This document shows, piece by piece, positions 18,539-27,425 of a stretch of DNA of 37,898 nucleotides (position 1 is its first letter; each line of letters opens with the position of its first letter). A model generated the notes under the pieces. It saw nothing but the letters and a program-made list of their open reading frames with translations, had not been told where the DNA came from and ran no database searches. This DNA comes from Peptostreptococcaceae bacterium (GTDB lineage Bacteria; Bacillota; Clostridia; Peptostreptococcales; Acidaminobacteraceae): contig JAMOQG010000128.1 of the NCBI GenBank assembly GCA_027064135.1, positions 1-37,898 on the forward strand, given 5' to 3'. The translations under genes were made by a program, and so were the position numbers.

Positions 18539-19678
18539 CTATTTAAGTAAACTAGCAGCAATTACCATTTTTTGAACTTCTGAAGTTCCTTCATAGATTT
18601 CTGTAATTTTTGCATCTCTCATCATTCTTTCGACTGGATATTCTCTTGTATATCCATAACCACCATGGAATTGCACAGCTTTAGTTGTAACTTCCATTGC
18701 AACTTCAGCAGCAAACAATTTTGCCATTGCAGCTTCTTTTGAATATTTCATTTTCATATCTTTCATATATGCAGCTTTATATACTAATAATCTTGCAGCT
18801 TCAGTTTTTGTATCCATTGAAGCCAATTCAAATTGAGTATTTTGAAATTTAGAAATAGCTCTTCCAAACTGCTTTCTTTCTTTTGTATATCTAACAGTTT
18901 CATCAAGAGCCCCTTGAGCAAGCCCAAGTGCTTGTGATGCAATCCCAATTCTTCCACCATCTAATGTTTTCATTGCAATAGAAAACCCTTTACCTATTTT
19001 TCCAAGAAGGTTTTCTTTTGGTACTCTACAATTAGTAAATATCAATTCACTTGTTGCAGAACCTCTAATTCCCATTTTCAATTCTTTTTTACCAACTTCA
19101 AATCCGTCATATTCAGCTTCAACAATAAATGCTGAAATTCCTCTTAATCCTTTACTTTTATCTGTCATTGCAATAATAATATATACATCTGCATAACCAG
19201 AATTTGTAATAAATATTTTTGATCCATTAAGGATATAATAATCTCCATCTAAAATAGCTGTAGTTTGTTGCCCTGCTGCATCTGTTCCAGCATTAGGTTC
19301 AGTTAAACCAAATGCTCCTAATTTCCTTCCTGATGCTAAATCAGGTAAATATTTTCTTTTCTGCATTTCAGTACCAAACTCTAAAATTGGAACAGCGCAT
19401 AAGGAAGTATGAGCAGATACTATAACTGCAGTTGTTCCACAAACTTTTGCTAATTCCTCAACCGCCATTGCATATGCAATATTATCTGAACCGGATCCGC
19501 CATATTCTTTTGGAATTGGAATTCCCAATATACCATACTTTGCTAATTTTTTAACAGTTTCAATTGGAAATCTTTCTTCCTCATCAATTTCAGCTGCTAA
19601 AGGTTCAACTTCTTTTTCAGCAAATTCTCTATATAACTTTTGAAGCATTACATGTTCATCTTTCAAACTAAAATTCAT
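18539..19678 (-). CDS. bcd: Short-chain (butyryl-CoA type) acyl-CoA dehydrogenase
   Basis: 379 residues, the usual length. Both family signatures are present: GAFGLTEPNAGTDA in the middle and FHGGYGYTREYPVERMMRDA near the C-terminus, followed by ITEIYEGTSEVQ, whose Glu is the catalytic base in butyryl-CoA dehydrogenases. With EtfBA it reduces crotonyl-CoA to butyryl-CoA (or works in reverse). Start ATG 19678 has GAAGGAAGGG just upstream; the earlier in-frame start at 19714 has no ribosome site. First gene of the acd-etfB-etfA operon, behind a sigma-54 promoter. Substrate is inferred from the neighbours; another short acyl-CoA is possible. Confidence 0.9.
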   Translation of the reverse strand: MNFSLKDEHVMLQKLYREFAEKEVEPLAAEIDEEERFPIETVKKLAKYGILGIPIPKEYGGSGSDNIAYAMAVEELAKVCGTTAVIVSAHTSLCAVPILEFGTEMQKRKYLPDLASGRKLGAFGLTEPNAGTDAAGQQTTAILDGDYYILNGSKIFITNSGYADVYIIIAMTDKSKGLRGISAFIVEAEYDGFEVGKKELKMGIRGSATSELIFTNCRVPKENLLGKIGKGFSIAMKTLDGGRIGIASQALGLAQGALDETVRYTKERKQFGRAISKFQNTQFELASMDTKTEAARLLVYKAAYMKDMKMKYSKEAAMAKLFAAEVAMEVTTKAVQFHGGYGYTREYPVERMMRDAKITEIYEGTSEVQKMVIAASLLK

Positions 19679-19729
19679 ATTTACCCTTCCTTCATATACA
19701 AAATAATTTATCAACTTTCTTTCCTTATT

Positions 19730-19746
19730 TGCAATATTTATGCCAA
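19730..19746 (-). promoter_or_regulatory. Sigma-54 (-24/-12) promoter of acd-etfBA
   Basis: Minus strand TTGGCATAAATATTGCA: the -24 GG (19744-19743) and the -12 GC (19732-19731) are exactly 10 bp apart, matching YTGGCAYRNNNNTTGCW. Transcription would start near 19720, leaving a leader of about 41 nt. No competing sigma-A promoter is evident between it and the gene. Confidence 0.82.
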
Positions 19747-19812
19747 ATATATTATAATCTTAAGAAATATAGTAGCCACTACATTTTTTTAACACTTTAA
19801 ACGAATTTATAT

Positions 19813-19856
19813 TGTTAATATATTAACATATAAGTGTATACTTTATTTACACTTAT
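19813..19856. promoter_or_regulatory. Palindromes upstream of the sigma-54 promoter (candidate activator sites)
   Basis: TGTTAATATATTAACA (19813-19828) is a perfect 16 bp palindrome. It abuts a second inverted repeat, ATAAGTGTA (19830-19838) with TACACTTAT (19848-19856). They lie 67-110 bp upstream of the -24 element, the usual position for sigma-54 activator sites. Confidence 0.55.
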
Positions 19857-19900
19857 CATAATAAATCTCTATATATCACTATTTCGTTTTATGTACACAT

Positions 19901-19924
19901 TGTTAACATGTAAGTATTGTATAC
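19901..19924. promoter_or_regulatory. Second copy of the upstream repeat
   Basis: TGTTAACA (palindrome) runs into TTAACATGTAAGTATTGTATAC, an imperfect copy of 19824-19841 with two extra bases; GTATACACTT at 19919-19928 inverts AAGTGTATAC at 19832-19841. The pair suggests two binding sites for one regulator. Apart from these repeats and the two promoters, the 19679-20002 gap shows nothing else. Confidence 0.5.
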
Positions 19925-19963
19925 ACTTCCGAATGAAATACATATACTTAAAAGCATTAGATA

Positions 19964-19972
19964 TGTTATAAT
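19964..19972 (+). promoter_or_regulatory. Extended -10 promoter of the YibE/F gene
   Basis: TGTTATAAT (TG-N-TATAAT) 30 bp before the ATG; the -35 region is poor, as is common with extended -10 promoters. Confidence 0.5.
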
Positions 19973-20002
19973 TAAAAAAAACCACACATTTTGGAGGAAA
20001 TA

Positions 20003-21136
20003 ATGAATAATAAATTATCGCATAAAATTTTACTAATACTCACAATATTATCAATACCTTTAATAATTTTTTTATCACCGCTAATAAAAAAAGGAATGAA
20101 TTTACCAAATTATTATAATCAATTATTTGATAAAGCAGTGATTACAAAAGTAATTGAAGAGGAAATTACTGATGATGAAGTTATAGAAGGAATTAAAAAC
20201 GGTAGGCAAGTTTTAGAAGTAAAAGTACTTACAGGTAAATATAAAAACAATATTTACGAAACAGTAAATATTATTGATCAATCTCATAATGTACTTGGAA
20301 AAGTTGGTCTTAAAATAATTGTAGGTATAAGGGAAACAGATGAAGGTGCAAAAATTTGGGTATATAACTACGTTAGGGAATACTATTTATATTTTCTTGC
20401 ATTAATATTTGCGATTCTTATAATTAAATTTGGCGGCAGGCAAGGTTTGAATTCACTGGTTGCATTAATTTTTACAGCAACAGTATTTATTTTTATAATG
20501 CTTCCTATGTTTTTTAAGGGTTACAATCTTATTGCTCTTTCTATAATTTCTGTAACCATAACTAGTGTTATATCTTTTTTATTAATTGGAGGATTCGAAA
20601 AAAAAATATTAGTTGCTATTTTAGGAACAATTTCAGGAATTCTTGTAGCAGGAATAATATCATTCACTTTCAGCAAACTTACACATTTATCGGGGATTAA
20701 TCTTGAAAAAGGAAAGCAACTTGTTTACGCGGCTATGGATTATGGTGTTCAAATTAAAGGATTAATGTTTTCATCAATATTAATCGCTTCAATGGGAGCA
20801 ATAATGGACGTAGCAATGTCAATTTCTTCATCAATGTATGAAATTTATAAAATAGATAATAGCATTTCATCAAATAAACTTTTTATTTCAGGAATGAATA
20901 TCGGAAAAGATATTATGGGTACAATGGCAAATACACTTATTCTGGCATTTATGGGCGGTTCTTTAACAGTAATGCTTATGATGTGGGGCTACAATATGAG
21001 TTATTATCAATTAATTAATCTTCCTTTTGTATCCGCCGAAATCATTCAAGGTCTTGCAGGAAGCACCGGAATAATTTTAACAGTTCCTTTTACAGCATTA
21101 ATGGCTTGTATAATATACAAAAAAGCAGCTTTATAA
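20003..21136 (+). CDS. YibE/F family membrane protein
   Basis: 377 residues. An N-terminal membrane anchor (about 8-30), an extracytoplasmic domain of about 90 residues with KVLTGKYKNNIYETVNI, then about seven or eight membrane segments. The order of soluble domain then helices, and the AMDYGVQIKGLMFSSILIAS and GAIMDVAMSISSSMYEI stretches, are those of the YibE/YibF family (PF07907). The family's function is not established, though export has been proposed. ATG 20003 has TGGAGGAAAT just upstream; the frame extends only to a TTG inside that site. It stands alone between its promoter and a terminator that includes its stop codon. Confidence 0.85.
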   Translation: MNNKLSHKILLILTILSIPLIIFLSPLIKKGMNLPNYYNQLFDKAVITKVIEEEITDDEVIEGIKNGRQVLEVKVLTGKYKNNIYETVNIIDQSHNVLGKVGLKIIVGIRETDEGAKIWVYNYVREYYLYFLALIFAILIIKFGGRQGLNSLVALIFTATVFIFIMLPMFFKGYNLIALSIISVTITSVISFLLIGGFEKKILVAILGTISGILVAGIISFTFSKLTHLSGINLEKGKQLVYAAMDYGVQIKGLMFSSILIASMGAIMDVAMSISSSMYEIYKIDNSISSNKLFISGMNIGKDIMGTMANTLILAFMGGSLTVMLMMWGYNMSYYQLINLPFVSAEIIQGLAGSTGIILTVPFTALMACIIYKKAAL

Positions 21137-21146
21137 GCTGCTTTTT
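21119..21146. terminator. Bidirectional terminator between YibE/F and nucleotidase genes
   Basis: AAAAAGCAGCT and AGCTGCTTTTT pair around TTATA; the plus-strand stop TAA lies in the loop. The symmetric A/T tails also fit the minus-strand gene ending at 21157. Confidence 0.85.
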
Positions 21147-21156
21147 AAATGCTTTA

Positions 21157-23103
21157 TTATTGTGGTAAAATTATCTGTTGAGATGGGAATATCAAATTAG
21201 GATTATTAAGTCCATTCATTTGAGCCAAATCATTCCAAGTCATACCATTATTTTTAGCGATTTTCCAAAGAACATCACCAGTTTTAACTGTATAGTAATT
21301 TAATTTTATTATATTTTCATCTTTTAATTTAAATAAGTTTAATGCTTCAACATTGCTAGTTCTTCCATCTTCACTTGTAGGAATTGCAACATCTCCACTT
21401 TTAACTAATGCAAATACTGAATCTTTATAAGGATTATTAAAATCAAAGTTTGTAATTTTCCAGTTATTATCAACTGTTGGTGCTAAATTACCTTGTTTCT
21501 CTTCAACTGTATATTTAATAATTAAATCTCTAATTCTTCCAGAATCTTGTAATAATTCGTATGAATCATAATATTTATCATCCATTGTTACAAGTCCAAG
21601 AGACATTAAAGTTCCAAATCTATAATTGTTTATTGATAGTTTATATACTTTAGTAGGATCTATTGCTTCACCATTAAAAGTAACATTTTCAATTCTATTT
21701 CCAGCTTCTTTTAATAAATTAATTTCATAATCTACTCCTGAGAACATATCGTAGTTGTATCCTCTAATATCTTTATTGAATGATACAGTAATATCACCAG
21801 GCTTAGTAGTGTTATAATATCCAGCTGACCATTCCATATATTTCAATAAATTTTCACCAGTAATATTGACACCAACTAAAGTATTTGGATATTTATAAAT
21901 ATAAGCTACATCTTTTTTCTTAAATTGACCTTCATGAAGATTAGATCCAAAATTAAATAACGCTGCAGAACTTACATCTGAATTTGAATAAAACATTTGA
22001 ACTTCGTTTATCAAATCAATTACAGAAGTATCTTTAATCTGTGAAGTTGGCATTGTAGAAATTGAAGCCTCTCCAGTAATGTAATCAGGCATCAAAATAA
22101 AATCATTAGAAATTGTTCCAACAACTGTATTTGCGTCTGCTACAGATTGATCATGAACAAATTTAAAAGTATCAAGAATTTCTTGATCTTCATCAACTGT
22201 TTTTGTTTCAATATTTTCAGTTGTTACTGATACAACATCGTATTCTTCCCCATTTTTTACAACCTGAATTTCAGCTTTTGCTAAAGCCCAACCATATTTT
22301 CCAGGTTCTATTAACTTGACTCCATTCACTTCTTTTTGATATTTAGAGTGAGCATGTCCACCAAAAATTACATCAAACTCCGGGAAATTTTCAGCGATAT
22401 ATTCCATACCTTCATATCCGTGTTCACCATCCGGTCCAATATGATAAGCTCCAACTAAAATATCATATTTGCCTTCTAATTCGCCTATTACTTTTTCAGT
22501 TTCTTCTACTACATCTTTAAATTCCAAGCCCGCAAAATGACTTGGAGCACTGGCTTCCCAAAGTGGAATCATAGGTGGCGTCATACCAACCACCGCAATT
22601 TTCACGCCATTAACATCAAATATTTTATATCCGTCAACATATCTTTCGTCTGTTCCAGTTTTATAAATATTTGCAGATATCACGGTTCCTTCAAATGCTG
22701 CAATATTTCTATCTAAAAAAGATTTTTCAAAATTAAATTCATGATTTCCTAAAGTCCAAATATCATAGCCCATTTTATTTAAAGCTTGAATCATTGGATG
22801 TACAGGTAAATCATTAAATAACTCTGCACTATTATCTTGTACAGTATCTCCACAGTCAATTAATAAAGCATCCGGATTCTTTGCTTTCTCCGCTTTAATA
22901 AGTGTTTCTATTTTTGCAAGTCCAGCATCTGAATCAGGCGAATCAGTTGCATAATCATGTGCATAAATACGTCCATGTAAATCAGATGTTTGTAAAATTG
23001 TAATTGTCGCATCAGCACTGTCTGCCATAGCTACATTAAAAAATGTTGTTAATACTAACATTAATACTATTAACAGGCTAATTTTTACATTAGTTCTTTT
23101 CAT
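21157..23103 (-). CDS. Secreted 5'-nucleotidase / 2',3'-cyclic phosphodiesterase with LysM tail
   Basis: 648 residues. Signal peptide 1-27 (cleavage after VAMA). A calcineurin-like metallophosphoesterase domain has all metal motifs: TSDLHGR (about 40), DCGDTVQDN (about 85), TLGNHEFNFE (about 118) and FGGHAHSKY (about 250). The 5'-nucleotidase C-terminal substrate domain follows (about 330-570, with NITGENLLKYMEWSAGYYN and FSGVDYEINL). A single LysM (about 602-646, YTVKTGDVLWKIAKNNG...LNNPNLIFPSQQIILP) should hold it on peptidoglycan. It scavenges extracellular nucleotides or cyclic nucleotides; by sequence it resembles the CpdB/YfkN type. ATG 23103 has GGGAGGG upstream. It has its own promoter. 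Confidence 0.9.
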   Translation of the reverse strand: MKRTNVKISLLIVLMLVLTTFFNVAMADSADATITILQTSDLHGRIYAHDYATDSPDSDAGLAKIETLIKAEKAKNPDALLIDCGDTVQDNSAELFNDLPVHPMIQALNKMGYDIWTLGNHEFNFEKSFLDRNIAAFEGTVISANIYKTGTDERYVDGYKIFDVNGVKIAVVGMTPPMIPLWEASAPSHFAGLEFKDVVEETEKVIGELEGKYDILVGAYHIGPDGEHGYEGMEYIAENFPEFDVIFGGHAHSKYQKEVNGVKLIEPGKYGWALAKAEIQVVKNGEEYDVVSVTTENIETKTVDEDQEILDTFKFVHDQSVADANTVVGTISNDFILMPDYITGEASISTMPTSQIKDTSVIDLINEVQMFYSNSDVSSAALFNFGSNLHEGQFKKKDVAYIYKYPNTLVGVNITGENLLKYMEWSAGYYNTTKPGDITVSFNKDIRGYNYDMFSGVDYEINLLKEAGNRIENVTFNGEAIDPTKVYKLSINNYRFGTLMSLGLVTMDDKYYDSYELLQDSGRIRDLIIKYTVEEKQGNLAPTVDNNWKITNFDFNNPYKDSVFALVKSGDVAIPTSEDGRTSNVEALNLFKLKDENIIKLNYYTVKTGDVLWKIAKNNGMTWNDLAQMNGLNNPNLIFPSQQIILPQ

Positions 23104-23151
23104 AAACTTCCCTCCCATAATAAAATCCCTTATACTTCTCGTCTATTAAAT

Positions 23152-23180
23152 AGTATATCAATAATAACTGCAAGTATCAA
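23152..23180 (-). promoter_or_regulatory. Sigma-A promoter of the nucleotidase gene
   Basis: Minus strand TTGATA, 17 bp, TATACT; predicted start about 42 nt before the ATG. Confidence 0.7.
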
Positions 23181-23211
23181 TAATATTTTATATTCATTGT
23201 TAACTTTACAC

Positions 23212-23242
23212 AAAAATCATCTGCTTAATGCAGACGATTTTT
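23212..23242 (-). terminator. Terminator of the tail-collar protein gene
   Basis: Minus strand AAAAATCGTCTGC and GCAGATGATTTTT pair (one G-U) around a 5-nt loop that holds the TAA stop codon. Confidence 0.85.
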
Positions 23243-23503
23243 ATTTATACCTTTATCTTTTAATGAATGAATCACCGGTAACTCTCCTTTTATCGCTATA
23301 CAATATACTAAATTATTTGGCGCTGCATCATTTAAATCCGGTAGTCTAAATTCTGTATCATTTACTTTTCCAAATTTTGTTCCAATCAACATATAAAGCC
23401 TTGAATAATCTTTTACATGCAATTGCTGTCCACTGCATCGCATCCACCCCACTGGAATATCATCAAATGGAAATAATTTAATTTCTCCTATCATCGGACT
23501 CAT
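23225..23503 (-). CDS. Phage tail collar domain protein (MdpB/microcystin-dependent-like)
   Basis: 92 residues forming a single tail-collar domain: IGEIKLFPFDDIPVGWMRCS, GQQLHVKDYSRLYMLIGTKF-like sequence, then FRLPDLND and a C-terminal VYCIAIKGELP. This is the Collar domain of tail fibres and of the non-phage MdpB group. No other phage gene is nearby, so it is not part of a prophage; a free-standing surface or secreted protein without signal peptide is likelier. GGAGG precedes the ATG. It follows the giant LuxR gene in the same direction after 104 bp with no obvious terminator between, so they may be co-transcribed. Its role is unknown. Confidence 0.85.
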   Translation of the reverse strand: MSPMIGEIKLFPFDDIPVGWMRCSGQQLHVKDYSRLYMLIGTKFGKVNDTEFRLPDLNDAAPNNLVYCIAIKGELPVIHSLKDKGINKNRLH

Positions 23504-23607
23504 GATTAACCTCCATACATATATTTATACTCTTCTTCATATTCAAATTATATATATTAATTATTATTTTACATGTGCTAAAAGTTACATTTTCCAAAAA
23601 AATTCAA

Positions 23608-26600
23608 TTAAACACTAATTATATTCATTTCATTTGCTTTAATTACAGCTTTAATTCTACTATCCACTTCCAATTTTGAATAAATATTACTTAAATGATT
23701 TTTTACAGTCCCTAATGCAATAAACAACTCTTTACTAATTGCTGAATTTGACATTCCTTCAGCGACTAAACTCAACACTTCTATTTCTCTTTCAGTAAGT
23801 AACGATTCAACTTCTTCACGTAGAAATATTTTCTTAACATTTACATTTTTAATTACCTCAATTTTTGAAAGCAATATAGGAGAAATACTTTTAATAAATT
23901 CTATTGCTTTTTCATCAAATCCATTATTATTTTCCTTTTCCATATAAACCAATCCAATAAATACTCCAAAATATTTTATAGGAATACACTTGATTGACAA
24001 TTCATCTTTCCCTAAAATATATAAGTCCTTTGAAAAAATTCCAATATTATTATTCCTAATTAAATTTATTTCTTCTCCTGTTCTTGCAACATAACGAATA
24101 ATTTTTCTTGATAAATAACTAACATGCTTCATAATAAAAGGCTCTTTATACATAATTGGTTGTTTATCTTTCTTTTTTTCATACTTTAAGTGCATTTCAT
24201 TTGACTTTTCAAATAAAACAGCACAATACTCAACATCATATTTCTCAGCTAAATAATTTAAGACATATTTAAAACTTTCTTCTTCATTCATCCCTTCAAT
24301 TCCATTTAAACTCGTAAAATTCTCTTCAATCGCAGTATTCTCAATTTTTTTTTCAACTTCGTGCTCAACTTTATTTTGACGTATTTCTTCTAAATTAAAT
24401 TCTTTTTCAATAACCTCTTCAATATAAGTTGCACCCAATTTATTAAATACTTGTTTTGCTTCTAACGCATAATATTTTTTTAGTTTCTGATTGTTTTTAT
24501 AATATTTTGCTGCAATTAAATTAGCAAATCCTTCAATATTCAAATAATTACGTTCTCTTGAGATTAAAATAGCCTCATTAATATTCTTTTCAAAATTAAT
24601 TCTATTTTCAAATTTATCAGAATATATAGCTTGTAAAATTAAATAATGCGAATAAAAGTTATATTTATAATTATTAATGTGTTTTTCAAATTTCTTCATT
24701 AATTTATCAATATTTTTCTTATTTTTATTCTCATTTGAAACATCAGTTTTCATTAAAATCTTTGCAACAATCAAATAAAACAGAACTTCATAATATATAA
24801 CAAATCCAATCAAATAATTTAAATTATTTTCAATTATTTTAATAAGCTCATACTTAATTTCAAAATCACCTTCTAAACATTGTCTTTGTAATCTAAAAAA
24901 ACTAATAATCACTTTTTCAACTATTTCAGATTCCGTAACTTCAGTTGCTATCTGATACTTATATGAAATTATACCAGTCTTTAAATAATAAATATGTTTA
25001 TTAATAACGTAGTTTATTAATTCATACTCTTTATCGCCAATCTTATTTAATAAACTTTTTTGAAAACTAATTGAATTCTCAATTTCTTCAAATGGTTTTC
25101 CAACAATTATATATGTCAAAATTAAAATAGACAATGAATAACTACTTAACATTATATTGTTTCTTTTTGCTCCTTCAGTAATAGCTTCCTCTAAATAATA
25201 AATTGAATCAGATAAGGGATTCGCCATATGATTTATAAATCCACCTAAAAACATATATGATATTGCTTTAACTGGTATCTCATCCATTTCATCCATCACT
25301 TCACGCGAAAGACTATCGAGCCATAAACCTTTTTCATAATCTTGCCAAAAATTATAGTTTATAAAACTTGTTACTAAATAACCTACTAATGAATATCGCG
25401 AAGTACCATATTTTGCTGTTAAATTTGCAATTTTAACAAATATTTGTCTATAATACTTCTCATTAATACTCATTGCCGCAGGCAAAATTAATGCTAGAGT
25501 GTCTAAAATATTTATAATTCTTTTATCCATAATTTTTTCAGAATTTTTTAATTTTAAAATTCTTTTTTTTGAATATCTTATTTTCATTTCAATAAGATCT
25601 AATAATATTAATTTATAATTCAAAGAAAATTTCATTTTTTTTAAACATTCTATGCCAATACTAAATGCATTTCTAAATTCACCTTTATAATTATAAAATT
25701 CAATATATACTTTTTTTATTCTAATTTGTTCGTTTGTTTCTTTAAATTGATTTAACATTAATTTGAATCTTTCATCAGAATTACTATAATTTTTACATAA
25801 AAACTCACACTCAGTAATTTCCAAATTGATTTCAAATTTATAATTATTTATAGTACTTTCATCTGCATACGGCAAAAGATAATCGCATAAATTCAATATT
25901 TCTAAAGCGCTTTCAACATTAGAAATATTCTTTGTTTCAATCGCGCATATATAAAGTTTATCGATCCAATCCGACGTATTCACTTTAGTTAACATTTCAT
26001 AATCTGCTCTAATAAGTTGCGATATCAAAAAGAACTTATTACATTTTGAATCATATTTTAAACATTTAACAGCAATTTCATTATGAATTTTTCTTTTTTC
26101 TGCTTCTTCTATCTCTTCATAAATAAGCTCATAAATTATGTCATGAGCGAATGAATAATTTATAATTTCATTTTCTTGAAATTCCTCTACTTTTTTTACA
26201 AGAAAAGTCAAATCGCATAAATTATCAAGATGTTTCTTTAAATCAATATTACTAATATCAACTATTTTATCTAAAGTTTCAGCTTCAACTGATCCATCAA
26301 AACATGAAATATATTTTAAAAGTTTATTATCAATGTCATTTAATTTATCCAATTTATTTAATATAATTTTTTCTATATCATCAGGTATCGTAATGTCGTT
26401 AATATTATTTATAAATACTATCCATTTTCGGGTTTTAACATCATATCTAACAATATTTTCTTGTAGAAAAATTCCAATTATCTCTTTAATATAAAAAGGA
26501 TTCCCTAAAGTTACTCCAAAAATAAATCTAACTAGATAATCAATGTTTTCAATATTTTTTCCGAAAATTCCCTCAATATATTCTTTTATATCATCTTTTA

Positions 26601-27309
26601 AAAATTCATTTAAACTTAAGACATTATTTTTATCACATCCTAAATTTTTAACCATTTTTTTTATTTTTAAAACATCAGTTTCACGAATAGACGCTATTAC
26701 CATAACATTTGTAAATTCACTATTGTTGTTAATACTTTTTACAATATCAAGTGAAGCATTGTCACTCCACTGAATATCATCAATAAAAATTATTAATGGG
26801 AAAAGATATTCTGAAACAATAGCCATAAATTCATTTACAGATTTTCTAATTACATACTTTGAGTCATCATATTTAATATTTTTAATGATATCATGACTCC
26901 CTAAAAATTTTTCTGCATATGGACATATTGAAACAACTAAGTTTGAATTAAAACTTACATCATTTGCCAATGCCTTTTTAATAGGCTCTAATTGCTCAAG
27001 TGGCAAAGTCAACAAATTCATAATAAGCTGTTTCATTATTCCAGATATGACATAAAAAGGGTTACCTGCATATTCTCTTGCTTTCTCATAGACATACGTC
27101 AAGTTTGTCCCTTCAAGTTCTGTAATAATATTTTCAACTAAAAATGTTTTTCCAATTCCTCTTTCACCTGTTATTAAAACACTAGTACCCTTACCTTCAA
27201 AAACGCAATCAAATTTACTTTTAATAAATTCTACTTCCTTATTTCTGCCAATAAAAATGCTCTCTATATCTCCATCTTCAATATTCTTTACTATTTTGTA
27301 AGCATCCAT
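23608..27309 (-). CDS. Giant ATPase-GAF-LuxR transcriptional regulator (LAL/MalT-like)
   Basis: 1233 residues. An N-terminal AAA/STAND ATPase has Walker A GERGIGKT (48-55) and Walker B LIIFIDDIQWSD (about 170), followed by a winged-helix part (about 310-400). A long all-helical region, probably TPR-like (about 410-960), and a GAF-like domain (about 1010-1145) follow. The C-terminus is a LuxR/NarL helix-turn-helix: LTEREIEVLSLVAEGMSNSA then LGTVKNHLSNIYSKLEVDSR (about 1165-1233). This layout is that of large ATP-dependent LuxR regulators, where ligand and ATP promote oligomerisation and DNA binding. ATG 27309 has GGAGGAG upstream. Its target is unknown; the tail-collar gene downstream is a candidate. 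Its promoter region faces the glutaredoxin gene. Confidence 0.9.
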   Translation of the reverse strand: MDAYKIVKNIEDGDIESIFIGRNKEVEFIKSKFDCVFEGKGTSVLITGERGIGKTFLVENIITELEGTNLTYVYEKAREYAGNPFYVISGIMKQLIMNLLTLPLEQLEPIKKALANDVSFNSNLVVSICPYAEKFLGSHDIIKNIKYDDSKYVIRKSVNEFMAIVSEYLFPLIIFIDDIQWSDNASLDIVKSINNNSEFTNVMVIASIRETDVLKIKKMVKNLGCDKNNVLSLNEFLKDDIKEYIEGIFGKNIENIDYLVRFIFGVTLGNPFYIKEIIGIFLQENIVRYDVKTRKWIVFINNINDITIPDDIEKIILNKLDKLNDIDNKLLKYISCFDGSVEAETLDKIVDISNIDLKKHLDNLCDLTFLVKKVEEFQENEIINYSFAHDIIYELIYEEIEEAEKRKIHNEIAVKCLKYDSKCNKFFLISQLIRADYEMLTKVNTSDWIDKLYICAIETKNISNVESALEILNLCDYLLPYADESTINNYKFEINLEITECEFLCKNYSNSDERFKLMLNQFKETNEQIRIKKVYIEFYNYKGEFRNAFSIGIECLKKMKFSLNYKLILLDLIEMKIRYSKKRILKLKNSEKIMDKRIINILDTLALILPAAMSINEKYYRQIFVKIANLTAKYGTSRYSLVGYLVTSFINYNFWQDYEKGLWLDSLSREVMDEMDEIPVKAISYMFLGGFINHMANPLSDSIYYLEEAITEGAKRNNIMLSSYSLSILILTYIIVGKPFEEIENSISFQKSLLNKIGDKEYELINYVINKHIYYLKTGIISYKYQIATEVTESEIVEKVIISFFRLQRQCLEGDFEIKYELIKIIENNLNYLIGFVIYYEVLFYLIVAKILMKTDVSNENKNKKNIDKLMKKFEKHINNYKYNFYSHYLILQAIYSDKFENRINFEKNINEAILISRERNYLNIEGFANLIAAKYYKNNQKLKKYYALEAKQVFNKLGATYIEEVIEKEFNLEEIRQNKVEHEVEKKIENTAIEENFTSLNGIEGMNEEESFKYVLNYLAEKYDVEYCAVLFEKSNEMHLKYEKKKDKQPIMYKEPFIMKHVSYLSRKIIRYVARTGEEINLIRNNNIGIFSKDLYILGKDELSIKCIPIKYFGVFIGLVYMEKENNNGFDEKAIEFIKSISPILLSKIEVIKNVNVKKIFLREEVESLLTEREIEVLSLVAEGMSNSAISKELFIALGTVKNHLSNIYSKLEVDSRIKAVIKANEMNIISV

Positions 27310-27335
27310 AAACTCCTCCAAAATCTAATCATTAT

Positions 27336-27365
27336 ATAATACCCAAATATTTAGATAATAATCAA
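27336..27365 (-). promoter_or_regulatory. Candidate promoter of the LuxR regulator gene
   Basis: Minus strand TTGATT, 18 bp, TATTAT, starting transcription about 20 nt before the start codon. A TATAAT lies a few bases downstream but has no -35. Confidence 0.4.
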
Positions 27366-27373
27366 AAATAGAC

Positions 27374-27402
27374 TTGAAAATCCAGTTCACATCACTTATA
27401 AT
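27374..27402 (+). promoter_or_regulatory. Sigma-A promoter of the glutaredoxin gene
   Basis: TTGAAA, 17 bp, perfect TATAAT, about 24 bp before the ATG at 27426. Confidence 0.8.
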
Positions 27403-27425
27403 CAACTTACTAGAGAGGAGAATTT

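Noticed and set aside
23225-23503. A prophage remnant
   Set aside because: Only one Collar-domain gene, with ordinary regulators on both sides and no integrase, capsid or lysis genes.
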